From the NCBI GenBank assembly GCA_964420325.1, contig CAYQSU010000036.1:1-33557 (forward strand): 33,557 nt of DNA, in the 5' to 3' direction. A program made the position numbers and the translations under genes. Positions 15,922 through 23,166 of this stretch are shown piece by piece (the stretch's first letter is position 1; the number at the start of each line of letters is the position of its first letter). The notes beneath the pieces are model-generated. The model searched no databases, was not told the DNA's origin, and worked only from the letters and a program-made list of their open reading frames with translations. The DNA comes from CAYQSU01 sp964420325 (GTDB taxonomy: Bacteria; Pseudomonadota; Alphaproteobacteria; Rhodospirillales; Defluviicoccaceae).

Positions 15922-16536
15922 ATGCCTGATCGCAAGCCGCCGCGCCGTCACCTCGTCGCCTTCGTCCGCGCACCCAGGCTGGGAACGGTGAAGGGCCGCC
16001 TCGCCAGGGACGAGGGTGCGGTGGAGGCGCTCCGCTTCTATCGCCGGACGATGCGAGCGCTGCTCGCCCGCCTCGACGGCCGCGGCCGCTGGCGCTGCTG
16101 GCTCGCGGTGACGCCGGACGCCGCGGCCAAGGATGTGCGCCTGTGGCCCGCGACGTGGACCCCGCTGCCGCAAGGATCGGGCGATCTCGGCGCGCGCATG
16201 GGGCGAACGATGCGGACCCTGCCGCCGGGGCCGGTGGTCATCGTCGGCACCGACGTTCCTGATCTGCGGTCGGAGCATGTCGCCCAGGCGTTCAAGGCCC
16301 TCGGCCGCTTCGACGCCGTCTTCGGCCCTGCCGTCGACGGCGGCTACTGGCTGGTCGGTCTCAGGCGCAGCCCGCGCACGCCGGAGATCTTCGGTGGCGT
16401 GCGCTGGTCGACCCCGTTCGCCCTGGCCGACACCCGAGCCAACCTGGGCCCGCTCAGCGCCGCGATGCTCGAGACGCTCGAGGACATCGACGACGGGCCG
16501 GCCCTCAGGCGCTGGGGCCGGGCGGCCGCGGGCTAA
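15922..16536 (+). CDS. TIGR04282-type glycosyltransferase/nucleotidyltransferase-like protein
   Basis: A 204-residue protein of the family labelled 'transferase 1, rSAM/selenodomain-associated' (DUF2064-like). It has a GT-A-like fold: VAFVRAPRLGTVKGRLA at the start (family pattern F.+.P..G.VKTRLA, here with G for T), VVIVGTDVPDLRSEHV with the metal-binding TD, and FGPAVDGGYWLVGL. It probably acts with the preceding TIGR04283 protein on one sugar-containing product that is not identified. The start is one base after the upstream stop. Its TAA overlaps the convergent hspQ stop by three bases inside CTAA. Confidence 0.85.
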   Translation: MPDRKPPRRHLVAFVRAPRLGTVKGRLARDEGAVEALRFYRRTMRALLARLDGRGRWRCWLAVTPDAAAKDVRLWPATWTPLPQGSGDLGARMGRTMRTLPPGPVVIVGTDVPDLRSEHVAQAFKALGRFDAVFGPAVDGGYWLVGLRRSPRTPEIFGGVRWSTPFALADTRANLGPLSAAMLETLEDIDDGPALRRWGRAAAG

Positions 16537-16865
16537 TGCGCGTGTCCCGGCCGCGGCGTGTAGCGGTCGCCTTCCAGCGTCGAGAACAGCTCGTCGACCT
16601 GCGGATGGGCCACCGGGCGCCCGGTCTCGTCGGGAAGCAGATTCTGCTCGGACACGTAGGCGATGTACGTCGTCTCCGCATTCTCGGCGAGGAGATGATA
16701 GAACGGCTGGTCCTTGCGCGGCCGCACCTGCTCCGGGATCGACTGCCACCATTCCTCGGTGTTGGCGAACTCCGGATCGACATCGAAGATCACGCCGCGG
16801 AACGGATAGACCCGGTGCCGGACGATCTGCCCGATCTGGTACTTTGCCTGCCGAATGGTCGCCAT
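16533..16865 (-). CDS. hspQ: Heat shock protein HspQ (YccV family)
   Basis: A 110-residue HspQ homologue. In E. coli HspQ is a heat-shock protein that helps Lon protease degrade some substrates and promotes loss of mutant DnaA. Family segments seen are KYQIGQIVRHRVYPFRGVIFDVDPEF, PRKDQPFYHLLAE and TTYIAYVSEQNLLPD. The C-terminus ends in a His-containing tail. ATG16865 has AAAGGA 9 bases upstream, and a heat-shock-like promoter lies just before that. Confidence 0.93.
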   Translation of the reverse strand: MATIRQAKYQIGQIVRHRVYPFRGVIFDVDPEFANTEEWWQSIPEQVRPRKDQPFYHLLAENAETTYIAYVSEQNLLPDETGRPVAHPQVDELFSTLEGDRYTPRPGHAH

Positions 16866-16886
16866 GATCCGTCGTCCTTTGCTTGA

Positions 16887-16915
16887 ATTGTGGGAAAGCG
16901 CACGCGAATTGCAAG
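16887..16915 (-). promoter_or_regulatory. Possible RpoH (sigma-32) promoter of hspQ
   Basis: On the minus strand CTTGCAA (16909-16915), a 14-base spacer and CCCACAAT (16887-16894) resemble the heat-shock pattern CTTGAAA ... CCCCATnT. It lies about 22 bases before the hspQ start codon, a normal distance. The match is partial, but the gene identity supports it. The rest of the 254-bp gap (16866-17119) holds only unassigned AT-richer sequence before the cyclase. Confidence 0.5.
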
Positions 16916-17119
16916 TGCGGAGATCGCCAATGCCGCTCACGAGGGATTGATGACGACGGCCGGCCCTGCGGGGCCGGCACCGATGGGCACCACCCGTCGC
17001 CGGACCGGCAACGGTTGGGAGTCGTTAATAAAATGTCCGGGAATCCAGTCTACATTGCAAAAGCGTGATAGACGGCGGCGCCGCGGCCGGGCGCTCGCCG
17101 CCAGCGAAGGACGGCATCG

Positions 17120-18664
17120 ATGGACTCGCTCGAGCGCAAGCGGCAACGACCGGTGATGACCCTCGAGCTCGTCGTCAAGACGAGGAGCGGGCACTGGGAG
17201 GGCCGCGGCCATTTCTCGTCCAACGAGCGCAGCGACGCGATCGCCGAAGCGAAGCGACTGGAAAAGGACCCCGATGTCCTCTCGGTGAAGGTGACCAAGG
17301 AGGTCTATGACCCCAACGATCACTCAACCCAGGAGACCACCATCTATCGCTCGAAAGGCGTTTTCGTCGAGGACGTCGAATCGGTGTTCGAAGCCCGCCG
17401 CAAGCGCCTCCAGGAGCTTGAAGCGCGCAAGAGGGCCTGCGGCGAGCATGGGCTCGGCGGCGCTCTCCGTCGCCTCCTCGGCGCCGTTTCCGGCCTCCTC
17501 GGCTCGGCGTCGAAGCCGGGGCCGCGTGCGAAGCATGGGGCGCGTGCAGAGGGCGCGCAAGATACCGCGGCACCGCCGGAAGGGTCGCGGAAGGCGAAAC
17601 CGCGAGACGCCGGCGCCGGCCAACGAGGGCGCGGAGACGAGACGCCGGCTGCGGGTTCCGAAGCCGCCCCGTGGCATGGGCACCGCGATCAGGTCCTCGC
17701 CTTTCTCGGCGACTCGGAGGAACTGATCGAAGGCCTCAACCGCAGGAACGACAACTTCAATCGCTTCGGAGTGTGCTTCTTCATCTGCGGCGTCTGCGAG
17801 GCCGTTTACAAGCAGCAACCGCTGCCGCCCGAGGCTGCCCTCGAGTTCGTCGCCGACAGCCTTTCGCTTCTGCGCCTGCCACGGGAGCGGGCGCGCCGCT
17901 TCGCCGCCCGTTGCGAGGGCTACCTCATCGAGAACGGCCGCTACATGGAGATCTTCCAGGTCGGTCACAACGCCATGGTCGCACACCGCCGAGACGGCGT
18001 GCGCAGCTCCACTTCCTTGCGGACAGCGCTCAAGGCGTGGAGCGAGCGGCGAAACGATCCGACCACGGACGGACGACGATCGGTGACGCTGATGTTCACC
18101 GACATCGTCGATTCCAGCGCCCTCGCCTCCGAACATGGCGATGCGCACGCGATGAAGGTGCTGCGCGTTCACAACCACATCGTCGAGACGGTGCTGCGCG
18201 AGTACGGCGGTCTCTACGTCAAGAACACCGGCGACGGCATCCTTGCGGCGTTCGACGAGGCGACCATGGCGGTGAAGGCGTCGGCGATCATCCAGCGCTG
18301 CGTCAAGGAGCACAACGCCAGCTTTCCGCGCCTGCCCTTGAGCCTCAGGATCGGTCTCAACGTCGGCGACGCCATCGCCGAGTCCGGCGACTTCTTCGGC
18401 TCGGCCGTCAACCTGGCAAGCCGCGTCTGCGCCGCTGCCGGCCCCGGCGAGATCCTCTGCACCGGGATCGTCCACAGGCGCGCCGCGGCGACGGCGCTGC
18501 CGTTCCACGCGCGGGGCGCCCACCGCCTGAAAGGCTTCAGGGAGCCGGTTCCGCTGTTCGACGTCCTCTGGGACAGCGGCTCCCAGGCGACGGCGCGGCG
18601 GGCGGCGGAGACGAAGACCGGCTCGACGGAGACTGCCGTCGCCGAGCGGTTCGTCGACGGTTAG
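17120..18664 (+). CDS. Class III adenylate cyclase with uncharacterised N-terminal half
   Basis: A 514-residue protein that should make cyclic AMP from ATP. The cyclase domain (about 315-490) is complete: metal-binding Asp328 (FTDIVDSS) and Asp372 (KNTGDG), adenine-selecting Lys368 and Asp424 (GDFFG), and transition-state Asn431 and Arg435 (VNLASR). The Lys/Asp pair points to ATP over GTP. The first ~75 residues are a small alpha/beta-looking domain (MTLELVVKTRSGHWEGRGHF onwards). A charged, Lys/Arg/Gly-rich low-complexity linker follows (about 95-185). A helical region (about 189-300) carries Cys219, Cys223, Cys226 and Cys265 and may be a sensor. No membrane segment is obvious. ATG17120 follows AAGGACGG. 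Confidence 0.9.
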   Translation: MDSLERKRQRPVMTLELVVKTRSGHWEGRGHFSSNERSDAIAEAKRLEKDPDVLSVKVTKEVYDPNDHSTQETTIYRSKGVFVEDVESVFEARRKRLQELEARKRACGEHGLGGALRRLLGAVSGLLGSASKPGPRAKHGARAEGAQDTAAPPEGSRKAKPRDAGAGQRGRGDETPAAGSEAAPWHGHRDQVLAFLGDSEELIEGLNRRNDNFNRFGVCFFICGVCEAVYKQQPLPPEAALEFVADSLSLLRLPRERARRFAARCEGYLIENGRYMEIFQVGHNAMVAHRRDGVRSSTSLRTALKAWSERRNDPTTDGRRSVTLMFTDIVDSSALASEHGDAHAMKVLRVHNHIVETVLREYGGLYVKNTGDGILAAFDEATMAVKASAIIQRCVKEHNASFPRLPLSLRIGLNVGDAIAESGDFFGSAVNLASRVCAAAGPGEILCTGIVHRRAAATALPFHARGAHRLKGFREPVPLFDVLWDSGSQATARRAAETKTGSTETAVAERFVDG

Positions 18665-18682
18665 CCCGCGCCCGGGTCTCGC

Positions 18683-19219
18683 TCAGCCCAGGTGCTCCTG
18701 GAGCCTGGGCATCAGCTCGACGAAGTTGCAGGGGCGGTGGCGGGAATCGAGCTGGTGGACGAGGATCTCGTCCCAGGCGTCCTTACACGCGCCCGGCGAT
18801 CCCGGCAACGCGAACAGGTACGTGCCGCCGGCAACGGCGCCGATCGCCCGCGATTGGATGGTCGACGTCCGCACCTTCTGAAAGCTGACCCAGCGGAACA
18901 GCTCACCGAATCCGGGGATCTCCTTGTCCATGACGGCCCGCACCGCCTCCGGCGTGATGTCGCGGCCGGTGAGCCCCGTGCCGCCGGTGGTGATCACCAC
19001 GTCGACCTGCGGATCATCGATCCAGGCCCGGAGCTGCGCCTTGATGGCGTCTTCGTCGTCGCGAACCATGCGCCGATCGACGACCCGGTGTCCGGCCGCC
19101 TCGATCCGCTCGACGAGCGTGCGCCCCGAGGTGTCGCTCTCCGGTCCGCGGGTGTCCGAGATCGTGAGCACCGCGATGTTGACGCGAACGAACGGGCGAT
19201 CGCCCTCGATCTTGGCCAT
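18683..19219 (-). CDS. moaB: Molybdenum cofactor biosynthesis protein MoaB/Mog
   Basis: A 178-residue member of the MogA/MoaB family, which adenylates molybdopterin before molybdenum insertion; some MoaB proteins lack this activity. Motifs seen are VNIAVLTISDTR near the N-terminus, VVITTGGTGLTGRDITPEA in the substrate site, and FALPGSPGACKDAWDEIL. It is the last gene of the long minus-strand run, 115 bases after the DUF4167 gene, and converges on the cyclase gene. An inverted repeat GCCCAGG / CCTGGGC in its last codons (18687-18711) could slow transcription arriving from the cyclase side. Confidence 0.92.
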   Translation of the reverse strand: MAKIEGDRPFVRVNIAVLTISDTRGPESDTSGRTLVERIEAAGHRVVDRRMVRDDEDAIKAQLRAWIDDPQVDVVITTGGTGLTGRDITPEAVRAVMDKEIPGFGELFRWVSFQKVRTSTIQSRAIGAVAGGTYLFALPGSPGACKDAWDEILVHQLDSRHRPCNFVELMPRLQEHLG

Positions 19220-19334
19220 GGCTGCTCCCCGCGGTGCGTTCTCCCCGGTTCTATAGTCCGATCCGCAGTTGCCGACAAGCCGCCCGCCATCGCCGATGGC
19301 GGCGGTATCGCACCCGACCAGACCGACCCGTCGG

Positions 19335-19718
19335 TCAGAAGGATGACGGCTCGGCGTCCTCGGTCAGCGCCGGCTGCGGCTGGCTTCCGGGATCGGTCAT
19401 CTGCGTCCCATTTTCGGGAGAGGCCGCCGGGCCGAACTGCGGCCGCCGCTGCCGATCCGCTCCCCGGTCGCTGAAGGCCTCGTTGTTGAGGACGCGATAG
19501 TAGTGCTCCGCGTGCTGGAAGTAGCTCTCCGCGGTGATCGGATCACCAGCCGAGGAGGCATCCCGAGCCAGCACCAGATAACGCTCGAGAACTTGCTGGG
19601 CGGTGCCCCGGATCTTGCAGTCGGGACCGGAGCTTTCGAACGTCTGCCCTCGCCCCGGCAGGTGCCGCTTGCCGTTTCCCCGGTTGCGCAGCCGTCTGGA
19701 ATTGGGACCTGGTTTCAT
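19335..19718 (-). CDS. DUF4167 domain protein
   Basis: A 127-residue protein with the DUF4167 domain in its first ~75 residues: a basic start (MKPGPNSRRLRNRGNGKR), then ESSGPDCKIRGTAQQVLERY and SSAGDPITAESYFQHAEHYYR. The rest is polar and probably disordered. The basic N-terminus suggests nucleic acid or ribosome binding, but no function is established. Such genes are regularly found behind prmC in alphaproteobacteria. ATG19718 overlaps the long-frame prmC stop as TGATG, with AGAGG four bases upstream; a GTG three bases earlier is less likely. Confidence 0.88.
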   Translation of the reverse strand: MKPGPNSRRLRNRGNGKRHLPGRGQTFESSGPDCKIRGTAQQVLERYLVLARDASSAGDPITAESYFQHAEHYYRVLNNEAFSDRGADRQRRPQFGPAASPENGTQMTDPGSQPQPALTEDAEPSSF

Positions 19719-20803
19719 CACACCTCTAAGCTTTCGCTGGTGGCGTCTCCCCTCAAGACAGGGTCTTTTTCAGCGCCCGTGACCCTCTTGCTATCGGAAC
19801 CCGCAAGCTCCGCCGCTGGCAGGGGGGATCTCGGCTGAAACACACCGTCGCGCGGCTCGGTCACTCGAAGCGCGACCCTGTCTATCACGCCCATTGACAC
19901 TAGACGGGAAGCGTTTGGTTTCCAAGCTTTTTTTTGCGCTCGCCGAGACCGCGCGCGAAATCCCCCGACACACCGCGGAATGCCGGCGAGATCGTTCCGG
20001 ATTTCAATGTGTTGCAGACCGGCGCCGGACAGCATCGCGGCGACCTGCGGGGCCTGACCGGCACCGACTTCAAAGAACGCGGCGCCGCCCGGAGCGACCA
20101 GGCGAAGCAGGTGCGGCGCGATGGCGCGAAACGCATCGAGACCGTCGGCGCCTCCCGCCAGCGCCGCCCGCGGCTCGAACCGGGCGATCTCCGCATCCAG
20201 CGAATCGATCTCTCCTTCGGCAACGTACGGCGGATTGCACACCGTGAGATCGTACGGGCCCCTGACCGACTCGGCCCAGTCGCCACAGATCAAGCGGACG
20301 CGGGACTCGAGGCCGAGCGACTCGGCATTGGCGCGGGCCACCGCGAGCGCCGCCTCCGACCGGTCGACGCCGATGCCCGATGCCTTGGGCAGCTCGCTCA
20401 ACAAGGCGAGAAGCAGGCAGCCGCTGCCGGTGCCGAGATCCACGAGCCGCATCGGCGCATCCCGCCCGGCGGCGAAGGCCAGCGCCGCTTCGACCAGGGT
20501 TTCCGTCTCGGGACGGGGCACCAGGGTGTCCGGCGTCACGCGGAACGGCAGGCTCCAGAACTCGCGCAGGCCGACGATGTAGGGCCAAGGCTCGCGCCGC
20601 TTCCGCCTCGTGATGATCTCGGCGTAGCGCCGTCGCGATTCCTCGTCGACCGGCCGCTCCGGATGTCCGATCACCGTTGCCGCGTCGACGCCGAGGATAT
20701 GACCGAGGGCAAGCCGGGCCTCGAAGCGAGGGCGGCGGACGCCGGCCTCGACGAGGGCGCGGGTGCCCGCGGCGAGCAGGTCGGCGACGGTCGCTTCGGC
20801 CAT
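19718..20803 (-). CDS. prmC: Peptide chain release factor N5-glutamine methyltransferase (frame uncertain at 3' end)
   Basis: PrmC methylates the Gln of the GGQ motif in release factors RF1 and RF2. An N-terminal helical domain is followed by a SAM domain with VDLGTGSGCLLLALL and the catalytic NPPY (190-193) in CNPPYVAEGE. As read, the protein has 361 residues, against about 280-290 usual, because ~65 residues of atypical sequence follow a run of eight A (19928-19935) just before the expected C-terminus. If the run had seven A, the frame would end QKKLGNQTLPV and stop at 19900-19902, a more plausible tail. The region after it looks noncoding and is less GC-rich. ATG20803 overlaps the prfA stop (TGATG). 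The enzyme itself is intact in either reading. Confidence 0.93.
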   Translation of the reverse strand: MAEATVADLLAAGTRALVEAGVRRPRFEARLALGHILGVDAATVIGHPERPVDEESRRRYAEIITRRKRREPWPYIVGLREFWSLPFRVTPDTLVPRPETETLVEAALAFAAGRDAPMRLVDLGTGSGCLLLALLSELPKASGIGVDRSEAALAVARANAESLGLESRVRLICGDWAESVRGPYDLTVCNPPYVAEGEIDSLDAEIARFEPRAALAGGADGLDAFRAIAPHLLRLVAPGGAAFFEVGAGQAPQVAAMLSGAGLQHIEIRNDLAGIPRCVGGFRARSRRAQKKAWKPNASRLVSMGVIDRVALRVTEPRDGVFQPRSPLPAAELAGSDSKRVTGAEKDPVLRGDATSESLEV

Positions 20804-21876
20804 CACAGGGCCTCGGCCAGCCGGCTCGCCTGGTCTTCCGCGGTGAGCGCATCGATGAACTCGTCGAGCTCGCCTGCGAGCACGCGTTCGAGCTTGTACA
20901 GCGTGAGATTGATCCGGTGATCCGTCACCCGTCCCTGCGGGAAGTTGTAGGTGCGGATGCGCTCCGACCGGTCGCCGGAGCCGACCTGGCTCTTGCGCGC
21001 GGCGGCACGCTCGGCGGCGGCGCGCGCCCGCTCGGCCTCGTAGAGCCGGGCCCGCAAGATCTTCAAGGCCTTGGCCCTGTTCTTGTGCTGCGACTTCTCG
21101 TCCTGCTGGCTGACGACGATGCCGGTCGGCAGGTGGGTGATGCGGACCGCACTGTCCGTGGTGTTGACCGACTGCCCGCCCGGTCCGCTCGACCGGTAGA
21201 CGTCGATGCGCAGATCCCTCTCGTCGATCTGGACGTCGACCTCCTCGGCCTCCGGCAGCACCGCGACGGTGGCGGCCGACGTGTGAATGCGCCCGCTGGC
21301 CTCGGTCTCGGGGACCCGCTGCACGCGGTGGACGCCCGATTCGAACTTGAGTCGGGCGAACACGCCTCGCCCGGCGACCGACGCCGTCGCCTCCTTGAAG
21401 CCGCCGATGCCGGTCTCGCTCACCGACATCGGCTCGAAGGTCCAGCCCCTGGCCTCGGCATAGCGCTGGTACATGCGGAACAGGTCGGCGGCGAACAGCG
21501 CCGCCTCCTCGCCGCCGGTGCCGGCCCGCACCTCGAGGATGGCGTTGCGCTGATCCGCCTCGTCCACGGGCAACAGCAGGACATGCAGCTCGTGCTCAAG
21601 CTCGGGAATCCGCTCGCTCACGGCGCGAAGCTCGTCCTCGGCCAGTTCCCGCATCTCGGCATCCCCGTCGGTGTCGGCCAGCATCGCCCTGAGCCCTTCC
21701 TCCTCGGCCCGCGCCCTGGAAAGAGCCGAGATCGACCGGACGATCGGCGTCAGATCCGCATACTCCCTGGAATAGCGAGCGTAATCCCTGGACGCGGCGA
21801 CATCGGCGCGAGCCAGAAGCTGGCTCAGCTCGTGATAGCGGGCCTCTACCTTGGCCAGACTCTCCTCCAGACTCAT
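20803..21876 (-). CDS. prfA: Peptide chain release factor 1
   Basis: A 357-residue RF1 that ends translation at UAA and UAG. The catalytic GGQ (233-235) lies in SSGPGGQSVNT, and the codon-reading loop has VQRVPETEASGRIHTSA. The PET variant of the PxT motif is a normal RF1 form, as in Bacillus. The C-terminal DEKSQHKNRAKALKILRARL segment is typical. ATG21876 overlaps the stop of the hemA homologue (ATGA). The prmC gene, whose product modifies the GGQ glutamine, follows directly, so factor and modifier are translated together. Confidence 0.97.
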   Translation of the reverse strand: MSLEESLAKVEARYHELSQLLARADVAASRDYARYSREYADLTPIVRSISALSRARAEEEGLRAMLADTDGDAEMRELAEDELRAVSERIPELEHELHVLLLPVDEADQRNAILEVRAGTGGEEAALFAADLFRMYQRYAEARGWTFEPMSVSETGIGGFKEATASVAGRGVFARLKFESGVHRVQRVPETEASGRIHTSAATVAVLPEAEEVDVQIDERDLRIDVYRSSGPGGQSVNTTDSAVRITHLPTGIVVSQQDEKSQHKNRAKALKILRARLYEAERARAAAERAAARKSQVGSGDRSERIRTYNFPQGRVTDHRINLTLYKLERVLAGELDEFIDALTAEDQASRLAEAL

Positions 21877-23159
21877 CCGTCATCCTCCTCGCGCCGGTCG
21901 GCCAGGCCGAAGATCCGGGCGACCGCCCGCTCAAGCGCCTCGCGCTCACCGCTTCCCGCGCCGCCGGCCACGGCCGACCGCAGCGACCGCGACACACGAT
22001 CGATCAGTCGGTCCCGCATCAGGCGCGTCGCCTTGTCCGCGTCGCCGCCGCACTCGGAGAGGGCCGACCGGCCCTCCGCTTCGAGGTATCGCCGTAGCGC
22101 CGCCAACACGCGCTCCGCCGCGGGCTCGTCGCGGTCGCAGACGAACGCATCGAGCGCATCCTCGACGATCCGGCGGGCGGCCTCCGCCTCGCGCTCGCGA
22201 AAGGCGCACCCCTCGAGGGCGACCCGCTCGAGATCGTCGAGCGTGTAAAGAAACGCATCGTCGAGGCGATCGACCGCCGGGTCGACGTCGCCCGGGATTG
22301 CCGCGTCGATCACGAAGATCGGCCGGTTCCGTCGCGCCTTCAGCGCCGCCCTGACCATCTCGTCGGTGATCAGGACCTGCCGCGTGCCCAGCAACGCAAC
22401 GATGATATCGGCTTCCGCAAGGTCCCGGGCAAGGGTGTCGAAGTTCGCGACGTGGCTGCCGAGCGCCTTGGCCAAGCCCTCGGCACGGATGGCGACCGGA
22501 TGGGTGACGCGGAGATGGCCGAGACCGGCGTCGAGCAGGCTTTCACCGATCAGCCCGCCGATGTCGCCGGTGCCGATGAGCAGCGCCGTGCACGACGACA
22601 GATTGCCGTGGAGCCCGCGCGCGAGCTCGACCGCGGCGGCGGCGATCGACACCGGACGCTCGGCGATGCCGGTCTCGGCACGGATCCGCTCGGCGACGGT
22701 GTAAGCCGTCTGGAGGATCGAGTCGAGTTCGTCCCCGGCCATGCCGGCTTCGCGGGCGATGCGCTGGCTGTCCCGGATCTGTGACAGCACGTGCGCCTCG
22801 CCGACGACCAGTCCGTCGAGCGAGGCCGTGACCCTGAAGATGTGGCGAACGGCCTCGACGCCGGTCAGCGCATACAGGTGGTCGGCGAGATCGGCCGCCG
22901 TCACGCGCGCGTGCGCGGCCATGACCTCGGTGATGCTGCGCCTGGCTTGGTCCGGGTCGTCGTGCACCGCCGGCACCGCGGTGCGATCGGCTGTCGAGAT
23001 GACCAGCGCCTGTCCGACGCCGGCCCGCCTCAGCTCCGCGAGGAACCCCGGCATCGCGTCGACGCCGACGAAGAGGCTGTCGCGCACGGCGAGCGGGCAG
23101 GTTCGGTAGTCGGCGCCGACGACCAGGGTCCGGGCCGCAAAGCCGGGAAAGCCGGGCAT
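21873..23159 (-). CDS. hemA: Glutamyl-tRNA reductase homologue lacking the catalytic cysteine
   Basis: A 428-residue protein aligning end to end with glutamyl-tRNA reductase, the first enzyme of C5-pathway heme synthesis. The catalytic motif STCNRTE reads STADRTA here, so the thioester-forming Cys (Cys50 in E. coli) is Ala57. Other normally conserved sites have also changed: the NADPH-domain ANRT motif is replaced by THPV, and VPRDV reads IPGDV. Other parts are kept: SLDGLVVGEAHVLSQI, a glycine-rich LLIGTGDIGG, and the C-terminal helical dimerisation domain. The frame is intact. The hemA-prfA-prmC order matches E. coli. Most alphaproteobacteria make aminolevulinate by the ALA synthase route, so this may be a retained pseudoenzyme with a new role. 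ATG23159 is chosen by homology, seven bases after the hisS stop. Confidence 0.88.
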   Translation of the reverse strand: MPGFPGFAARTLVVGADYRTCPLAVRDSLFVGVDAMPGFLAELRRAGVGQALVISTADRTAVPAVHDDPDQARRSITEVMAAHARVTAADLADHLYALTGVEAVRHIFRVTASLDGLVVGEAHVLSQIRDSQRIAREAGMAGDELDSILQTAYTVAERIRAETGIAERPVSIAAAAVELARGLHGNLSSCTALLIGTGDIGGLIGESLLDAGLGHLRVTHPVAIRAEGLAKALGSHVANFDTLARDLAEADIIVALLGTRQVLITDEMVRAALKARRNRPIFVIDAAIPGDVDPAVDRLDDAFLYTLDDLERVALEGCAFREREAEAARRIVEDALDAFVCDRDEPAAERVLAALRRYLEAEGRSALSECGGDADKATRLMRDRLIDRVSRSLRSAVAGGAGSGEREALERAVARIFGLADRREEDDG

Positions 23160-23166
23160 CGGCCGC

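Noticed and set aside
17774..17797. CX3CX2C in the cyclase as a radical SAM motif
   Set aside because: The residue before the last Cys is Val and not aromatic, there is no barrel or SAM-binding sequence around it, and it sits in a hydrophobic helix.
19928..19935. T8 run on the plus strand as an intrinsic terminator
   Set aside because: No GC-rich hairpin lies directly before it and no plus-strand gene ends nearby.
21280..21330. PET in place of PAT/PVT in RF1 as an altered stop-codon reader
   Set aside because: PET is a common normal form of the RF1 PxT motif.
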